A stretch of 64,000 bases of DNA from the NCBI RefSeq assembly GCF_947492715.1, contig NZ_CANLNS010000007.1, positions 1-64,000 on the forward strand, in the 5' to 3' direction. Position numbers and translations under genes: made by a program. Source of the DNA: an uncultured Psychroserpens sp. GTDB lineage: Bacteria; Bacteroidota; Bacteroidia; Flavobacteriales; Flavobacteriaceae. The notes under the pieces are model-generated. The model was not told the origin of the DNA, did not search any database, and saw only the letters and a list, made by a program, of their open reading frames with translations. Each line of letters starts with the position of its first letter. Position 1 is the stretch's first letter. Below, in pieces: positions 32,996-41,071 of this stretch.

Positions 32996-33454
32996 ATGCG
33001 AAAGAAAAAAAATCTGATTTTAATTATAACTTTAATAATTGGGGTTTTATGTTTCTATAGCTTCAAAAACTACGCTGAAAAAGTAAAAGACAAGCATTGT
33101 CTTGCTACTCAAGTTTCATCCAAACTATTTGACTTCAACACTTTTGAATTAAAAGTTGACTCAACTCTTAATTTATCCAACTTTAAAGTCGTGAACCAAA
33201 ATAGCGGAAAAACAATCTTTAAGAATGGAAAAAGCCGAAAAGGAATTAAAAATGAATATGGTCATTGCATTTTTGAATTGTTTTGGAAAGGAAAACTGGT
33301 TTATGAATTTGGACATTTTAAAATGAACAATTGGAAGACGAATAATTACGAATTGAACATCGGAATGGAAAATAATGAAATTAAACCGAGTTTGGAAATA
33401 TATGGACCAGACAGCATAAAAGCCGATTTATATTTTAAAAAAATAACGGAATAA
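32996..33454 (+). CDS. Membrane-anchored or secreted hypothetical protein
   Basis: The 152 aa product starts at ATG 32996 (frame open upstream into the repeat). A basic start (RKKKN) and one hydrophobic helix (about residues 7-24) give a signal anchor. The outside domain contains two Cys, LNLSNFKVVNQNSGK and WKGKLVYEFGHFKMNNW, looks beta-rich, and ends IKADLYFKKITE. Not recognised. Start is 15 bp after the core; the following site has only its left half, with a non-matching box (AGCTGAAAC). Confidence 0.65.
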   Translation: MRKKKNLILIITLIIGVLCFYSFKNYAEKVKDKHCLATQVSSKLFDFNTFELKVDSTLNLSNFKVVNQNSGKTIFKNGKSRKGIKNEYGHCIFELFWKGKLVYEFGHFKMNNWKTNNYELNIGMENNEIKPSLEIYGPDSIKADLYFKKITE

Positions 33455-33459
33455 GAACT

Positions 33460-33500
33460 AGCTGAAACAACGTGTCTAGCAAATTGCATTAACTGGCTAA
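33460..33500 (+). repeat. attC-like site 31, left half only
   Basis: Inverse core AGCTGAAAC (33460-33468), then AACGTGTCTAGCAAATTGC; no right half. The sequence beyond it resembles that after half-site 10. Confidence 0.65.
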
Positions 33501-33511
33501 GAGGACGATCT

Positions 33512-33697
33512 TTGCACGCTTTTTACTATATTGTTACTACCAAAAATGAATCGTGCACTTTCACACAACTAATCATGCATGAATGCATTGCGAGTAATAT
33601 ACATGGAACAGAAGAAATAGCTAGAGATTATCTGAAGCGGTTGTCGGAGGAAATGAAAAAGCAATACACAATAACACTAAATCAAAACAATGGATAA
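33512..33697 (+). CDS. Small hypothetical protein, possibly 5'-truncated
   Basis: The 61 aa frame opens with TTG at 33512 inside a half-site and reads FYYIVTTKNESCTF, LIMHECIASN, then a helix EEIARDYLKRLSEEMKKQ. Its TAA overlaps the ATG of the next gene (ATGGATAA at 33690-33697), which argues it is translated and coupled to that gene. The true start may have been lost when the left half-site was joined to it. A remnant of a related sequence lies at 8022-8092. No family recognised. Confidence 0.5.
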   Translation: MHAFYYIVTTKNESCTFTQLIMHECIASNIHGTEEIARDYLKRLSEEMKKQYTITLNQNNG

Positions 33698-33875
33698 AAA
33701 AATACTTGGGAATTTTATTATATACTTTCCAACCATCGCATATATAGCATATACTATAGTGATTAAAGAAAAGGGCTCTGGAATTGACTGGACTGCCATT
33801 GTAATTGCTGGATTTATTAGTATGATAAGCTATGCCATTGGAAACCGTATAAAAAACAAAGGTGAAATTGAATAA
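33690..33875 (+). CDS. Small two-helix membrane protein
   Basis: The 61 aa protein has hydrophobic helices at about residues 7-23 and 34-51 and a basic C-terminus (NRIKNKGEIE). It overlaps the stop of the upstream gene by eight bases (ATGGATAA), typical of translational coupling. The next gene begins just downstream, so three genes (33512-34347) form a compact run without a recombination site between them. Function unknown. Confidence 0.55.
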   Translation: MDKKILGNFIIYFPTIAYIAYTIVIKEKGSGIDWTAIVIAGFISMISYAIGNRIKNKGEIE

Positions 33876-33888
33876 AGAAAAAAGAGTA

Positions 33889-34347
33889 ATGAATAGAGAG
33901 AAAAAGCCTTTATACCGAAAAGTAAATACAAAAGCACGAGGAGTTCGGCATAATTTCGGAGGAGATTATAAAAATAATAGAAATAAAAAAAGGGAATCAA
34001 TAGAAGTTGTAAAGGGCTCAATGCATGGCAAGAAAAATAGAGGGTTAGATTATACACCACTTTTTAAATTTCTCTTGTCCAAAGTTGGATATGAATGGAA
34101 TCAAGTTTTTTCGGAGGCTAAATCTAGACTTGATACAACTGAACCAATATTCTGGTTGGTTGCAAACGATGAAAGCGATAAAAAAGACTATGTAAGATTG
34201 GGTGAATCAACCTATTTCTCTGGTTTATTTATTGATGTTGATGGCATTCTCCAACTCACAAATCCGAATCTTAAACCAAAGGATCTCACTCCGTTCTGTA
34301 ACTGCTGTACGCATACGCTCAACGGAAAACTATTTGGAAGTGAATAG
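33889..34347 (+). CDS. Conserved hypothetical protein of Bacteroidota
   Basis: The 152 aa product is counted from ATG 33889; an in-frame GTG at 33862 would overlap the preceding gene. The N-terminus is strongly basic (REKKPLYRKVNTKARGVRHN), followed by MHGKKNRGLDYTPLFKFLLS, WNQVFSEAKSRLD, EPIFWLVA, RLGESTYFSGLFID and a Cys pair motif CNCCTHTLNG. I recall proteins with this layout as widespread hypothetical proteins of the phylum; the Cys/His cluster could bind metal. Function unknown. Confidence 0.7.
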   Translation: MNREKKPLYRKVNTKARGVRHNFGGDYKNNRNKKRESIEVVKGSMHGKKNRGLDYTPLFKFLLSKVGYEWNQVFSEAKSRLDTTEPIFWLVANDESDKKDYVRLGESTYFSGLFIDVDGILQLTNPNLKPKDLTPFCNCCTHTLNGKLFGSE

Positions 34348-34348
34348 A

Positions 34349-34380
34349 ACACCGCAACAAACAAAATGTATAACCAATTA
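34349..34380 (+). repeat. attC-like site 32, degenerate left half (end of array)
   Basis: CACCGCAAC then AAATGTATAACCAATT, matching the AACGTGTATAACCAATT left arm of other sites. No right half. It is the last trace of the repeat family toward the right. Confidence 0.5.
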
Positions 34381-34390
34381 AAGAAAAACC

Positions 34391-34897
34391 ATGAATAGAA
34401 AAATAATTTTGCTCGGCCTTATTTTAATTTCATTCATTTCTTGTAAAGAGAATGAAAATGCTGAATTAACAGAACTCATTACTGTTGTTAATCAACTAAA
34501 AACTGATGATAACAATGAGTTTCTATCTACTTTAAAACCTTCTGAAAAGGGTTTAAGACTCATTTTTAAGGATGGAAAATCGGTTAATAAGGTAATCGCA
34601 TATTCCAAAATGAGATGGGCCGATATTAGTAAGATTCCACAAAATAGCATGAAACCATTAACAGAAAACGCAGAATTAAAAATACTGACTGTCTCAAAAA
34701 GCGAACTCAAATCTGGAATCACAAATGGATTTCCAAAGGAATATTTAACTATTGCTAACCATTTACAAGATGGAACAAAATTGTACGCTATGCAATATTT
34801 AAATGAGGACGGATCGGAACAGAAAATGCGATCAGTTTTTTTTAAAACTTCTGACAATTGGATGATTGTTCCTCTCGCTTATAAAGCATTTGAATAA
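34391..34897 (+). CDS. Lipoprotein, unknown function
   Basis: The 168 aa product has lipobox FISC (Cys about 18). The body has helical LITVVNQLKTDDNNEFLS, a RLIFKDGKSVNKVIAYSKMRW segment and a beta-rich end (KLYAMQYLNEDGSEQKMRSV). It resembles no family I can name. It is 17 bp upstream of the DUF695 gene, so the two may be co-transcribed. It begins just after the last degenerate half-site, where the array ends. Confidence 0.7.
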   Translation: MNRKIILLGLILISFISCKENENAELTELITVVNQLKTDDNNEFLSTLKPSEKGLRLIFKDGKSVNKVIAYSKMRWADISKIPQNSMKPLTENAELKILTVSKSELKSGITNGFPKEYLTIANHLQDGTKLYAMQYLNEDGSEQKMRSVFFKTSDNWMIVPLAYKAFE

Positions 34898-34913
34898 ATA
34901 AACTATAAAAGAA

Positions 34914-35336
34914 ATGGAATGGTTAACAACCAAAACTGAATACGATGGTCTTCCTCTCTACCTGAGACTGCCCAATTATAAAAATGTTTGGGAGTTCAGA
35001 GTAAAATACCCACAACTCGTATGTATAACGCACATGTTTGACAGCGTGAAAGATAATGGATTACCAGCGGATGAATACAATAAATCGTTGATGGACTTTG
35101 ACCGAGAAATTGTTAATCTTTTTGACCCAAACAAAAACGGAATTGTATTTTTAGTAGAAACTTATGGTGGAGCAAGAAATTATTGGTTTTATATAACCGA
35201 TTCTAAATTCTTCTTTAATGTTTTTGAGGAATTAAAGATTAAGCACTCAGACAAAAAGTTAGAATTGGATTATCAGAATGATTCTCATTGGAATTTCATA
35301 AAAGATTATCCTATTAAATTATATAAACCTGAATAA
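34914..35336 (+). CDS. DUF695-like protein
   Basis: The 140 aa cytosolic protein has the DUF695 pattern: GLPLYLRLPN, FRVKYPQLVCITHMF, an acidic DREIVNLF helix and a VETYGGARNYWFYI strand. DUF695 function is unknown; members are often small and beside other uncharacterised genes. It follows the lipoprotein gene by 17 bp. Immediately downstream, without any start codon, the tail of a broken gene begins. Confidence 0.75.
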   Translation: MEWLTTKTEYDGLPLYLRLPNYKNVWEFRVKYPQLVCITHMFDSVKDNGLPADEYNKSLMDFDREIVNLFDPNKNGIVFLVETYGGARNYWFYITDSKFFFNVFEELKIKHSDKKLELDYQNDSHWNFIKDYPIKLYKPE

Positions 35337-35339
35337 AAT

Positions 35340-36035
35340 CACATAGATAAACTTACTGCACAAACTAAAGATAGCCTTATTAAAGCTCGTATTGAGCAAA
35401 TGCAAAGTGATGTTAATTCTGTTGCTACTGAGCAAGGAAGTGAATTTAGAAAATTAGAAAATGGTCCACCAAATTACTCTGAATACGTTGTGCCTAGTTT
35501 TAATACCGATTTTGAATGGACAGATTTCCCATTAGCGGTTCCTAACTCTGAAGTAAGAGTCCACTTGCATCATAATGGTACGAATAATGAAGGAGGAAAA
35601 TTAGCTACTGTTTTTAGCATGGAAGATATTGTAAAGACGGTTGGCTTTTATAAAGAAAAAAGTGTAGCTAATTTAGGAAACCTTATGAAAGCGGGAGGAA
35701 ACATTTCTAATATTTTAGTCTCTCGAAGAGGGTTGTATGCATTGAGAGTAAATGACACTCAAAAGGCACTAGATTTTTACGATGCTATGACTGACCCATC
35801 TCTAAAAAATTCTGAAGGTCAAACTTTTCAAGAATTTGTCCTCAAGTCATTTGAAAGAGAAGTCATTAAAAAAACTCAACTCCAATGTGGGAGCTGTACT
35901 GAGGAACAAGAAGAAGCTCTTTTTGAATTAAACTTTACTAATTTCTTTAAAACACTTGACTCAGGTTTAAGTCTCTTTGTATCTTTAAGTACAGATTTCA
36001 ACGGGGATTTTATTTGGGTCTTTTTAACTAATTAA
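35340..36035 (+). pseudogene. C-terminal fragment of a larger protein
   Basis: The frame is open from the stop of the previous gene: HIDKLTAQTKDSLIKARIEQ leads straight into the first Met at 35400, so coding character starts before any usable start codon. The 3' part shows FEWTDFPLAVPNSEVRVHLH, a TVFSMEDIVKTVGFY helix, VSRRGLYALRV and a CGSC motif, like the C-terminal end of a secreted flavobacterial protein. I infer that the N-terminal portion was lost at a rearrangement. An intact 211 aa gene starting at 35400 is the alternative. It is followed 9 bp later by the DUF6705-like gene. Confidence 0.6.
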
Positions 36036-36044
36036 AATACACTA

Positions 36045-36656
36045 ATGATGAACATAAAAATATTGATTATAGCATTTCTTATTTCATGTGGAGCATATTC
36101 CCAAGAAACCATAGTGCCACTTGAAAACTTACTTGGCTACGAAAGTGAGCAAAATGAGGTAGTCTATTTTAAAGACGTAAATAATCTTTTAAATAAATAT
36201 ACTGGTAATTGGATATATGATGACGGTACTCATTATCTTAAAATTACTGTCACAAAAAAAGAACATCTGCCACAAGATTTTTTTGGTAAGTTATTAAACC
36301 CGAACTATGAAGATAATTTATCCATTAAGATGATATATAAATTGAATGGAGTTGAGCAATATAACACGACATCATTTGGGGCAACTACAGCTTTAATCAA
36401 TGGAAACGTAATTGAATCAACAAATAAAATTTCATTAGAATATTACGAGCCGACTTCTAGCTGTAGAAGACAAAAACATGCGAACTTGACGCTTGAGTTC
36501 AATCCAAGTAATACCTTAGGAGGGAATGGTACATTAGGATGGACTAGGACTAGTAGAATAAGTTATGTTTCACCTAATACAGAATGTCCAGATGGTACAC
36601 TTGTGGATTCTTCAGATTTTATAATTCCTGCAAATTTAGTTCTTAGTAGAGAATAA
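36045..36656 (+). CDS. Secreted protein, DUF6705-like
   Basis: The 203 aa product has a signal peptide (ILIIAFLISCGAYSQ, about 20 residues). Features are LNKYTGNWIYDDGTHYLKITV, YKLNGVEQYNT, a Cys in SSCRRQKHANLTLEF and a second in NTECPDGTL; this is what I remember of DUF6705 proteins, which often follow large secreted proteins in Bacteroidota. That fits its position directly behind a C-terminal gene fragment. Convergent with yifB. Confidence 0.65.
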   Translation: MMNIKILIIAFLISCGAYSQETIVPLENLLGYESEQNEVVYFKDVNNLLNKYTGNWIYDDGTHYLKITVTKKEHLPQDFFGKLLNPNYEDNLSIKMIYKLNGVEQYNTTSFGATTALINGNVIESTNKISLEYYEPTSSCRRQKHANLTLEFNPSNTLGGNGTLGWTRTSRISYVSPNTECPDGTLVDSSDFIIPANLVLSRE

Positions 36657-36672
36657 TAACATAATTTAACCC

Positions 36673-38211
36673 TTAACCCAACCAACCTTCTCTATCCATG
36701 CTTCGATACTGAATGGCTTCGGAAATGTGAGCTCCTGTAATAGTTTCCGATGCTTCCAAATCGGCAATAGTTCTCGACACCTTTAAAATGCGATCATAGG
36801 CTCTAGCTGATAAATTTAACTGCTCCATAGCGTGTTTTAAAAGACTAAGCGAAGCATCGTCCAGTTTGCAGTAAGTTCTAATCTGCTTGGTGTTCATTTG
36901 CGCATTATAATGAACTGTATTAGAGGTTGCAAAGCGCATGGTCTGAACAACTCGAGCTTGAGTAACACGCTTTCTTATCTCTACCGAAGATTCTCCTTTT
37001 CGGTCATCAGATAGTTTATCAAAAGGAACAGGTGTTACCTCAATATGAATATCTATACGATCCAATAATGGTCCAGATATCTTGCTCAAGTAGCGTTGCA
37101 TTTCAGCAGGAGAAGATGTGACTGGCGCATTCGGATCGTTAAAATAACCACCCGGACTTGGGTTCATACTAGCCACTAACATAAATGACGATGGATAAGT
37201 AACGGTAAATTTTGCTCTAGAAATAGTCACTTCTCTATCTTCCAAAGGTTGTCGCATCACTTCTAAAACCTCTCTTTTAAACTCTGGGAGCTCATCTAAA
37301 AATAAAACACCGTTGTGTGATAACGAGATTTCTCCTGGTTGTGGGTAACTCCCTCCTCCTACTAAGGCAACATTAGAAATGGTATGATGCGGACTTCTAA
37401 ATGGCCGTTGCGCCATTAATCCTGTATGGGCTTTAACGCGACCAACAACCGAATGAATTTTAGTCGTCTCTAAGGCCTCATGCAATGTCATTGGAGGCAG
37501 TATTGAAGGTAGTCGTTTGGCTAACATTGTTTTTCCCGCGCCTGGAGGACCAATTAAAATAATATTGTGTCCTCCTGCAGCCGCTATTTCCATACATCGT
37601 TTAATACTCTCTTGGCCTTTTACATCACTAAAATCGAATTCTGGAAAATCTAAGTTTTTATAAAACTCTTGACGTGTATTGATAATGGTTTGTTCTAGGT
37701 CAATATTTTTATCAAAATAATCAATGACTTGTTTTATTGTATTTACTCCATAAACTTCTAAGCCATCAACAATAGCTGCTTCTTTTGCATTTTGTTTAGG
37801 GAGAATAAACCCCTTAAATCCTTCTTCTTTAGCCTTTACAGCAATTGGTAAAGCCCCCTTAATAGGCTGAAGATTTCCATCAAGGGATAATTCACCCATA
37901 ATGAGATAACGACCTAGATGCTCAGCTTTAATTTGTTTGGATGCTACAAGAATACCAATGGCCAAAGTAAGATCATATGCCGATCCTTCCTTTCGTAAAT
38001 CGGCAGGTGACATATTGATAATTATTTTCTTTCCTGGAATTTTATAACCGTTATTTTGAAGTGCAGCGGCAATTCTAAAGTTACTTTCCTTTATTGCATT
38101 ATCAGGCAAACCTACCAGATGATAACCAATACCTGAATCGACATTAACTTCAACGGTTATTGTTGTGGCTTCAACACCAAAAACAGCACTACCAAAAACT
38201 TTTTTGAGCAT
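36673..38211 (-). CDS. yifB: YifB-family Mg chelatase-like AAA ATPase (ComM-like)
   Basis: The 512 aa protein has usual YifB/ComM length. The N-terminal ChlI/Lon-like domain (1-170; GYHLVGLPDNAIKES, PADLRKEGSAYDL), Mg-chelatase AAA core with Walker A GPPGAGKT (about 217-224) and Walker B-type FLDELPEF, and a C-terminal domain are all present. ComM is known in other bacteria as a hexameric helicase promoting branch migration during natural transformation, so a role in integrating incoming DNA is plausible. It borders the cassette region. A palindrome sits in its 5' leader. Confidence 0.93.
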   Translation of the reverse strand: MLKKVFGSAVFGVEATTITVEVNVDSGIGYHLVGLPDNAIKESNFRIAAALQNNGYKIPGKKIIINMSPADLRKEGSAYDLTLAIGILVASKQIKAEHLGRYLIMGELSLDGNLQPIKGALPIAVKAKEEGFKGFILPKQNAKEAAIVDGLEVYGVNTIKQVIDYFDKNIDLEQTIINTRQEFYKNLDFPEFDFSDVKGQESIKRCMEIAAAGGHNIILIGPPGAGKTMLAKRLPSILPPMTLHEALETTKIHSVVGRVKAHTGLMAQRPFRSPHHTISNVALVGGGSYPQPGEISLSHNGVLFLDELPEFKREVLEVMRQPLEDREVTISRAKFTVTYPSSFMLVASMNPSPGGYFNDPNAPVTSSPAEMQRYLSKISGPLLDRIDIHIEVTPVPFDKLSDDRKGESSVEIRKRVTQARVVQTMRFATSNTVHYNAQMNTKQIRTYCKLDDASLSLLKHAMEQLNLSARAYDRILKVSRTIADLEASETITGAHISEAIQYRSMDREGWLG

Positions 38212-38215
38212 ACAC

Positions 38216-38246
38216 AGAATATTTTTCTAAATATAGAAAATATTCT
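38216..38246. promoter_or_regulatory. AT-rich palindrome upstream of yifB
   Basis: AGAATATTTTTCTA and TAGAAAATATTCT form an inverted repeat (one bulged T) 5 bp upstream of the yifB start. It could be an operator or a 5' UTR hairpin. It is AT-rich, so chance is a real alternative. Confidence 0.35.
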
Positions 38247-38317
38247 ACACAAAATATCAAAATCAAATCAAAATATAAAAGTCAGTAAACTCAGAGTATT
38301 AATTACAGGTTCATAAC

Positions 38318-39652
38318 TTAGCGTTTCTTCTTTAACGCATCTGAAGGTTCAGGTACAAAATGCCCTTTTCCTCCTGCTCTGTCATCATCAAAACTTACAG
38401 GAATATCATCATTAAGCGTACGCTCATTCCAAGTGATACTCTGTGTACCATCATCTTTCTTAACCATTGTGATACAGTCTTCAACAGGACAAACCAATGA
38501 GCATAAATTGCAACCCACACAGTTCTCTTCAATGATACTAGGAATCCTATTGGTAGGATCATCAGATAGTGCTATAGCCTGATGTGCACCATCATCACAA
38601 GCAATATAACATAGATCACATCCAACACACTTATCGGCATTTATTTCAGCAACTACTTTATGTTTTAAATTCAAGTGTTTCCATTCGGTTACATTAGGCA
38701 ACGCCTTGCCAGCAAAATCATAAATAGTATTGTATCCTTTATCTTCCATAAATTGACGCAAACCTGCTTCCATTTCACGTACTATTCCAAAACCATAATG
38801 CATTACAGCAGTACACACCTGAACAGAAGTTGCCCCGAGTAAAATAAACTCCACAACGTCACGCCAAGTTTCAATACCTCCAATACCTGATAGTGGCACT
38901 TTACTTATTTCAGGATGTTGCGCTAAATCTTTGAGCATGTGCATTGCAATAGGCTTAACCGCTGGTCCGCAGTAACCTCCATTAGTTCCTTTACCATCAA
39001 CAATAGGATATGGAGCATATGAGTCTAAATCAATGCCCACAATACTCTTAATTGTATTTATTAATGAAATAGAATCTGTTCCTCCCTCAACTGCAGCTAG
39101 TCCAGGATCTGTGATATGCGAAATATTTGGTGATAATTTTGTGATTACAGGAATATTAGCAGCCTCCTTGACCCAACCAACAATCGTTTTTAAAACATCT
39201 GGTTCTTGACCAACTGCAGAACCCATTCCGCGTTCACACATTCCATGTGGACAACCAAAATTAAGTTCAATGCCGTCTGCTCCGGCATTTTCAACGTCTT
39301 TTATAATTTGTTCCCATTCGGCTCTGCTTTCTACCATTAAAGACGCAATAACCGCATGGTCAGGGAAATATTTTTTAACCTCCTCAATTTCTCTTAAGTT
39401 GTCGGCCAAAGGTCTATCTGTAATAAGTTCAATATTATTGAAACCCATCATTCTGGTATTTCTATAATTCACAGAACCATAGCGACTTGAAACATTCACA
39501 ACTGGAACGCCCAAAGTTTTCCATACAGCTCCTCCCCAACCCGCTTCAAATGCTTTCATAATTTGATAGCCTGAGTTTGTTGGTGGTGCCGACGCTAACC
39601 AAAAAGGGTTTGGTGCTTTTATTCCTCCGAAATTTATTGATAAATCAATCAT
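38318..39652 (-). CDS. preA: NAD-dependent dihydropyrimidine dehydrogenase subunit PreA
   Basis: The 444 aa protein is a dihydroorotate-dehydrogenase-like FMN barrel (residues 1-330; ELNFGCPHGMCERGMGSAVGQ, split by catalytic Cys, and SGIGGIETW) with a C-terminal ferredoxin domain holding two 4Fe-4S motifs (CVGCDLCYIAC and CVGCNLCSLVC). It reduces uracil and thymine to the 5,6-dihydro forms together with PreT, the first step of reductive pyrimidine catabolism. It is the last gene of an eight-gene minus-strand block containing all subsequent enzymes. Confidence 0.95.
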   Translation of the reverse strand: MIDLSINFGGIKAPNPFWLASAPPTNSGYQIMKAFEAGWGGAVWKTLGVPVVNVSSRYGSVNYRNTRMMGFNNIELITDRPLADNLREIEEVKKYFPDHAVIASLMVESRAEWEQIIKDVENAGADGIELNFGCPHGMCERGMGSAVGQEPDVLKTIVGWVKEAANIPVITKLSPNISHITDPGLAAVEGGTDSISLINTIKSIVGIDLDSYAPYPIVDGKGTNGGYCGPAVKPIAMHMLKDLAQHPEISKVPLSGIGGIETWRDVVEFILLGATSVQVCTAVMHYGFGIVREMEAGLRQFMEDKGYNTIYDFAGKALPNVTEWKHLNLKHKVVAEINADKCVGCDLCYIACDDGAHQAIALSDDPTNRIPSIIEENCVGCNLCSLVCPVEDCITMVKKDDGTQSITWNERTLNDDIPVSFDDDRAGGKGHFVPEPSDALKKKR

Positions 39653-39745
39653 ATTATTTGCTTCTTTTGACTTTCCTGCGAAAGCAGAAATCTATATTAT
39701 TATGTGTGTCTATTCCATATCAAATATCGAATGACAATCCTTATT

Positions 39746-41068
39746 CTATTTGTTTAACCAATTGTGAATGCCTTGAGCAGCCATTTTTCCATCGTACGCA
39801 GCGTTAACAACCTCAGCTCCTCCATTTATAGCATCTCCTCCAGCAAAATACTGGGGATTTGATGTTTGAAACTCATTGTTAATTATAATTCTAGTTTTAT
39901 TATCTATGTCTAGGCCATCTATTAAGCTATACAAGTGGCCTTGTTTTGCCTGTCCAGTAGCCTTAATAACCAGATCACAACGTACAACAAATGTGTTATT
40001 CATATTCGTTTGTAGCTTACCTTCAATGAGTTCTGTTTTAGCAAATTTTACACCTTCAACAGTTCCATTACCTACAATTGCAATTGGTGTCACATTAAAC
40101 AAACTATCAACACCAGCACTAATCGCGAGGTCATATTCAAAACCATAAGCTCCCATGTTTTCTTTAGAATTTCTATAAGCCAGAACTGTTTTACGTGCTC
40201 CCATTCTAGCGGCTTCGGAAGCAGCATCCATAGCCGTATTTCCACCACCAATAACAACAACTTTGGCAGGCACTTTAACCTCGTGATGCTTCATTCTCAA
40301 TTCTTCAATAAACTCAACCGCACCAACAACGCCTTTTTTATCTTCCCCATCCAATCCTAAATGTCGCGTTGCTCCTAAACCAACACCAATAAAAATAGCA
40401 TCATACTTCGTTTCGAGCGCTGCCAATTCATTTTTTGACGTAATGGCATTATTGTATTTTATATGAAACCCCAGTTGATCTTGCAGATATGCAACTTCCT
40501 TCAAGACTTCTTCATTTGTAATCTTATAAGGCGCAATACCATAAACTGTTAATCCAGATGGTTTTTCTTTAGCTTCAAAAATATCTACATCATAACCTAA
40601 AGTGCGGGCTTCACAAGCACATGCAATTCCTGCTGGTCCAGCCCCAATAACTGCGATCTTTTTACCATTAGATTGACCTGCCTTAAATAGCTCTTTTTTG
40701 GAATCTATTGATGTATTTGTAGCATAATTTTGAAGTCTACCTATTTGAATTGGAGGCACATCTTGATGATTATATACGCAAGCACCTTCACACAATACGC
40801 CTGTTGGACATACAACACCACATGCATTACCTAACCAATTAGCATCAAAAATGGTCTTAGATGCTCCAGTAATATTATCTGTATGGATTTGCTTTATAAA
40901 CAATGGAATGTCGATACTTGTAGGACATGCTTGAACGCATGGTGCATCATAGCAAAATAAACAACGTGATGCTTCGTAATACGCCTCAGTATCGTTCATT
41001 AAGGGTTTCTTCTGTTTGAAATTCTTATCGAATTCCGCTTTTGTTGTTGGTCTTTTATATTCTGCCAT
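39746..41068 (-). CDS. preT: NAD-dependent dihydropyrimidine dehydrogenase subunit PreT
   Basis: The 440 aa flavoprotein resembles the glutamate-synthase small-chain group. N-terminal Cys clusters (CLFCYDAPCVQACPTSID and CGVVCPTGVLCEGAC) bind 4Fe-4S centres. A FAD dinucleotide fold follows (VIGAGPAGIACACEARTLG), then an NAD(P)H fold (VVIGGGNTAMDAASEAARMG) and the final FAD motif FAGGDAINGG. It passes electrons from NAD(P)H to PreA. It starts 3 bp from the beta-ureidopropionase stop, so translation in one message is likely. Confidence 0.95.
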   Translation of the reverse strand: MAEYKRPTTKAEFDKNFKQKKPLMNDTEAYYEASRCLFCYDAPCVQACPTSIDIPLFIKQIHTDNITGASKTIFDANWLGNACGVVCPTGVLCEGACVYNHQDVPPIQIGRLQNYATNTSIDSKKELFKAGQSNGKKIAVIGAGPAGIACACEARTLGYDVDIFEAKEKPSGLTVYGIAPYKITNEEVLKEVAYLQDQLGFHIKYNNAITSKNELAALETKYDAIFIGVGLGATRHLGLDGEDKKGVVGAVEFIEELRMKHHEVKVPAKVVVIGGGNTAMDAASEAARMGARKTVLAYRNSKENMGAYGFEYDLAISAGVDSLFNVTPIAIVGNGTVEGVKFAKTELIEGKLQTNMNNTFVVRCDLVIKATGQAKQGHLYSLIDGLDIDNKTRIIINNEFQTSNPQYFAGGDAINGGAEVVNAAYDGKMAAQGIHNWLNK

Positions 41069-41071
41069 ATT

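Larger units (their letters stand above)
1..34380 (+). mobile_element. Integron-like gene-cassette array with non-canonical attC-like sites, no integrase in window
   Basis: Seen: about 33 related imperfect-palindrome sites, all in one orientation, separate mostly single + strand genes. At 19 places the box following GTT at the start of a unit is the reverse complement of the box preceding AAC at its end (14 perfect over 7-10 bp, 5 with one mismatch). Known: in integrons the inverse core (RYYYAAC) of a cassette's attC complements the core (GTTRRRY) at that cassette's own leading edge, because the circular cassette carries one folded attC. Inferred: a cassette array recombined by an integron-type, structure-reading tyrosine recombinase, with a relaxed core sequence. 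No integrase gene or attI is visible; the array runs off the left edge. The right limit is set by the last degenerate half-site near 34,380. Alternative: a dispersed Bacteroidota repeat family, which would not explain the boundary pairing. Confidence 0.8.

Noticed and set aside
33512-34347. Toxin-antitoxin module from the three small adjacent genes
   Set aside because: No toxin or antitoxin fold is recognisable and coupling alone is not evidence.
1-34380. CRISPR array
   Set aside because: The repeats are 70-230 bp palindromes separated by whole genes of variable size, with no short uniform spacers and no cas genes.
1-34380. Ordinary dispersed MITE/REP family
   Set aside because: The outer boxes of each site match the far end of the neighbouring gene unit and not the other half of the same site; MITE or REP ends would be constant. 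No target duplications or transposase seen.
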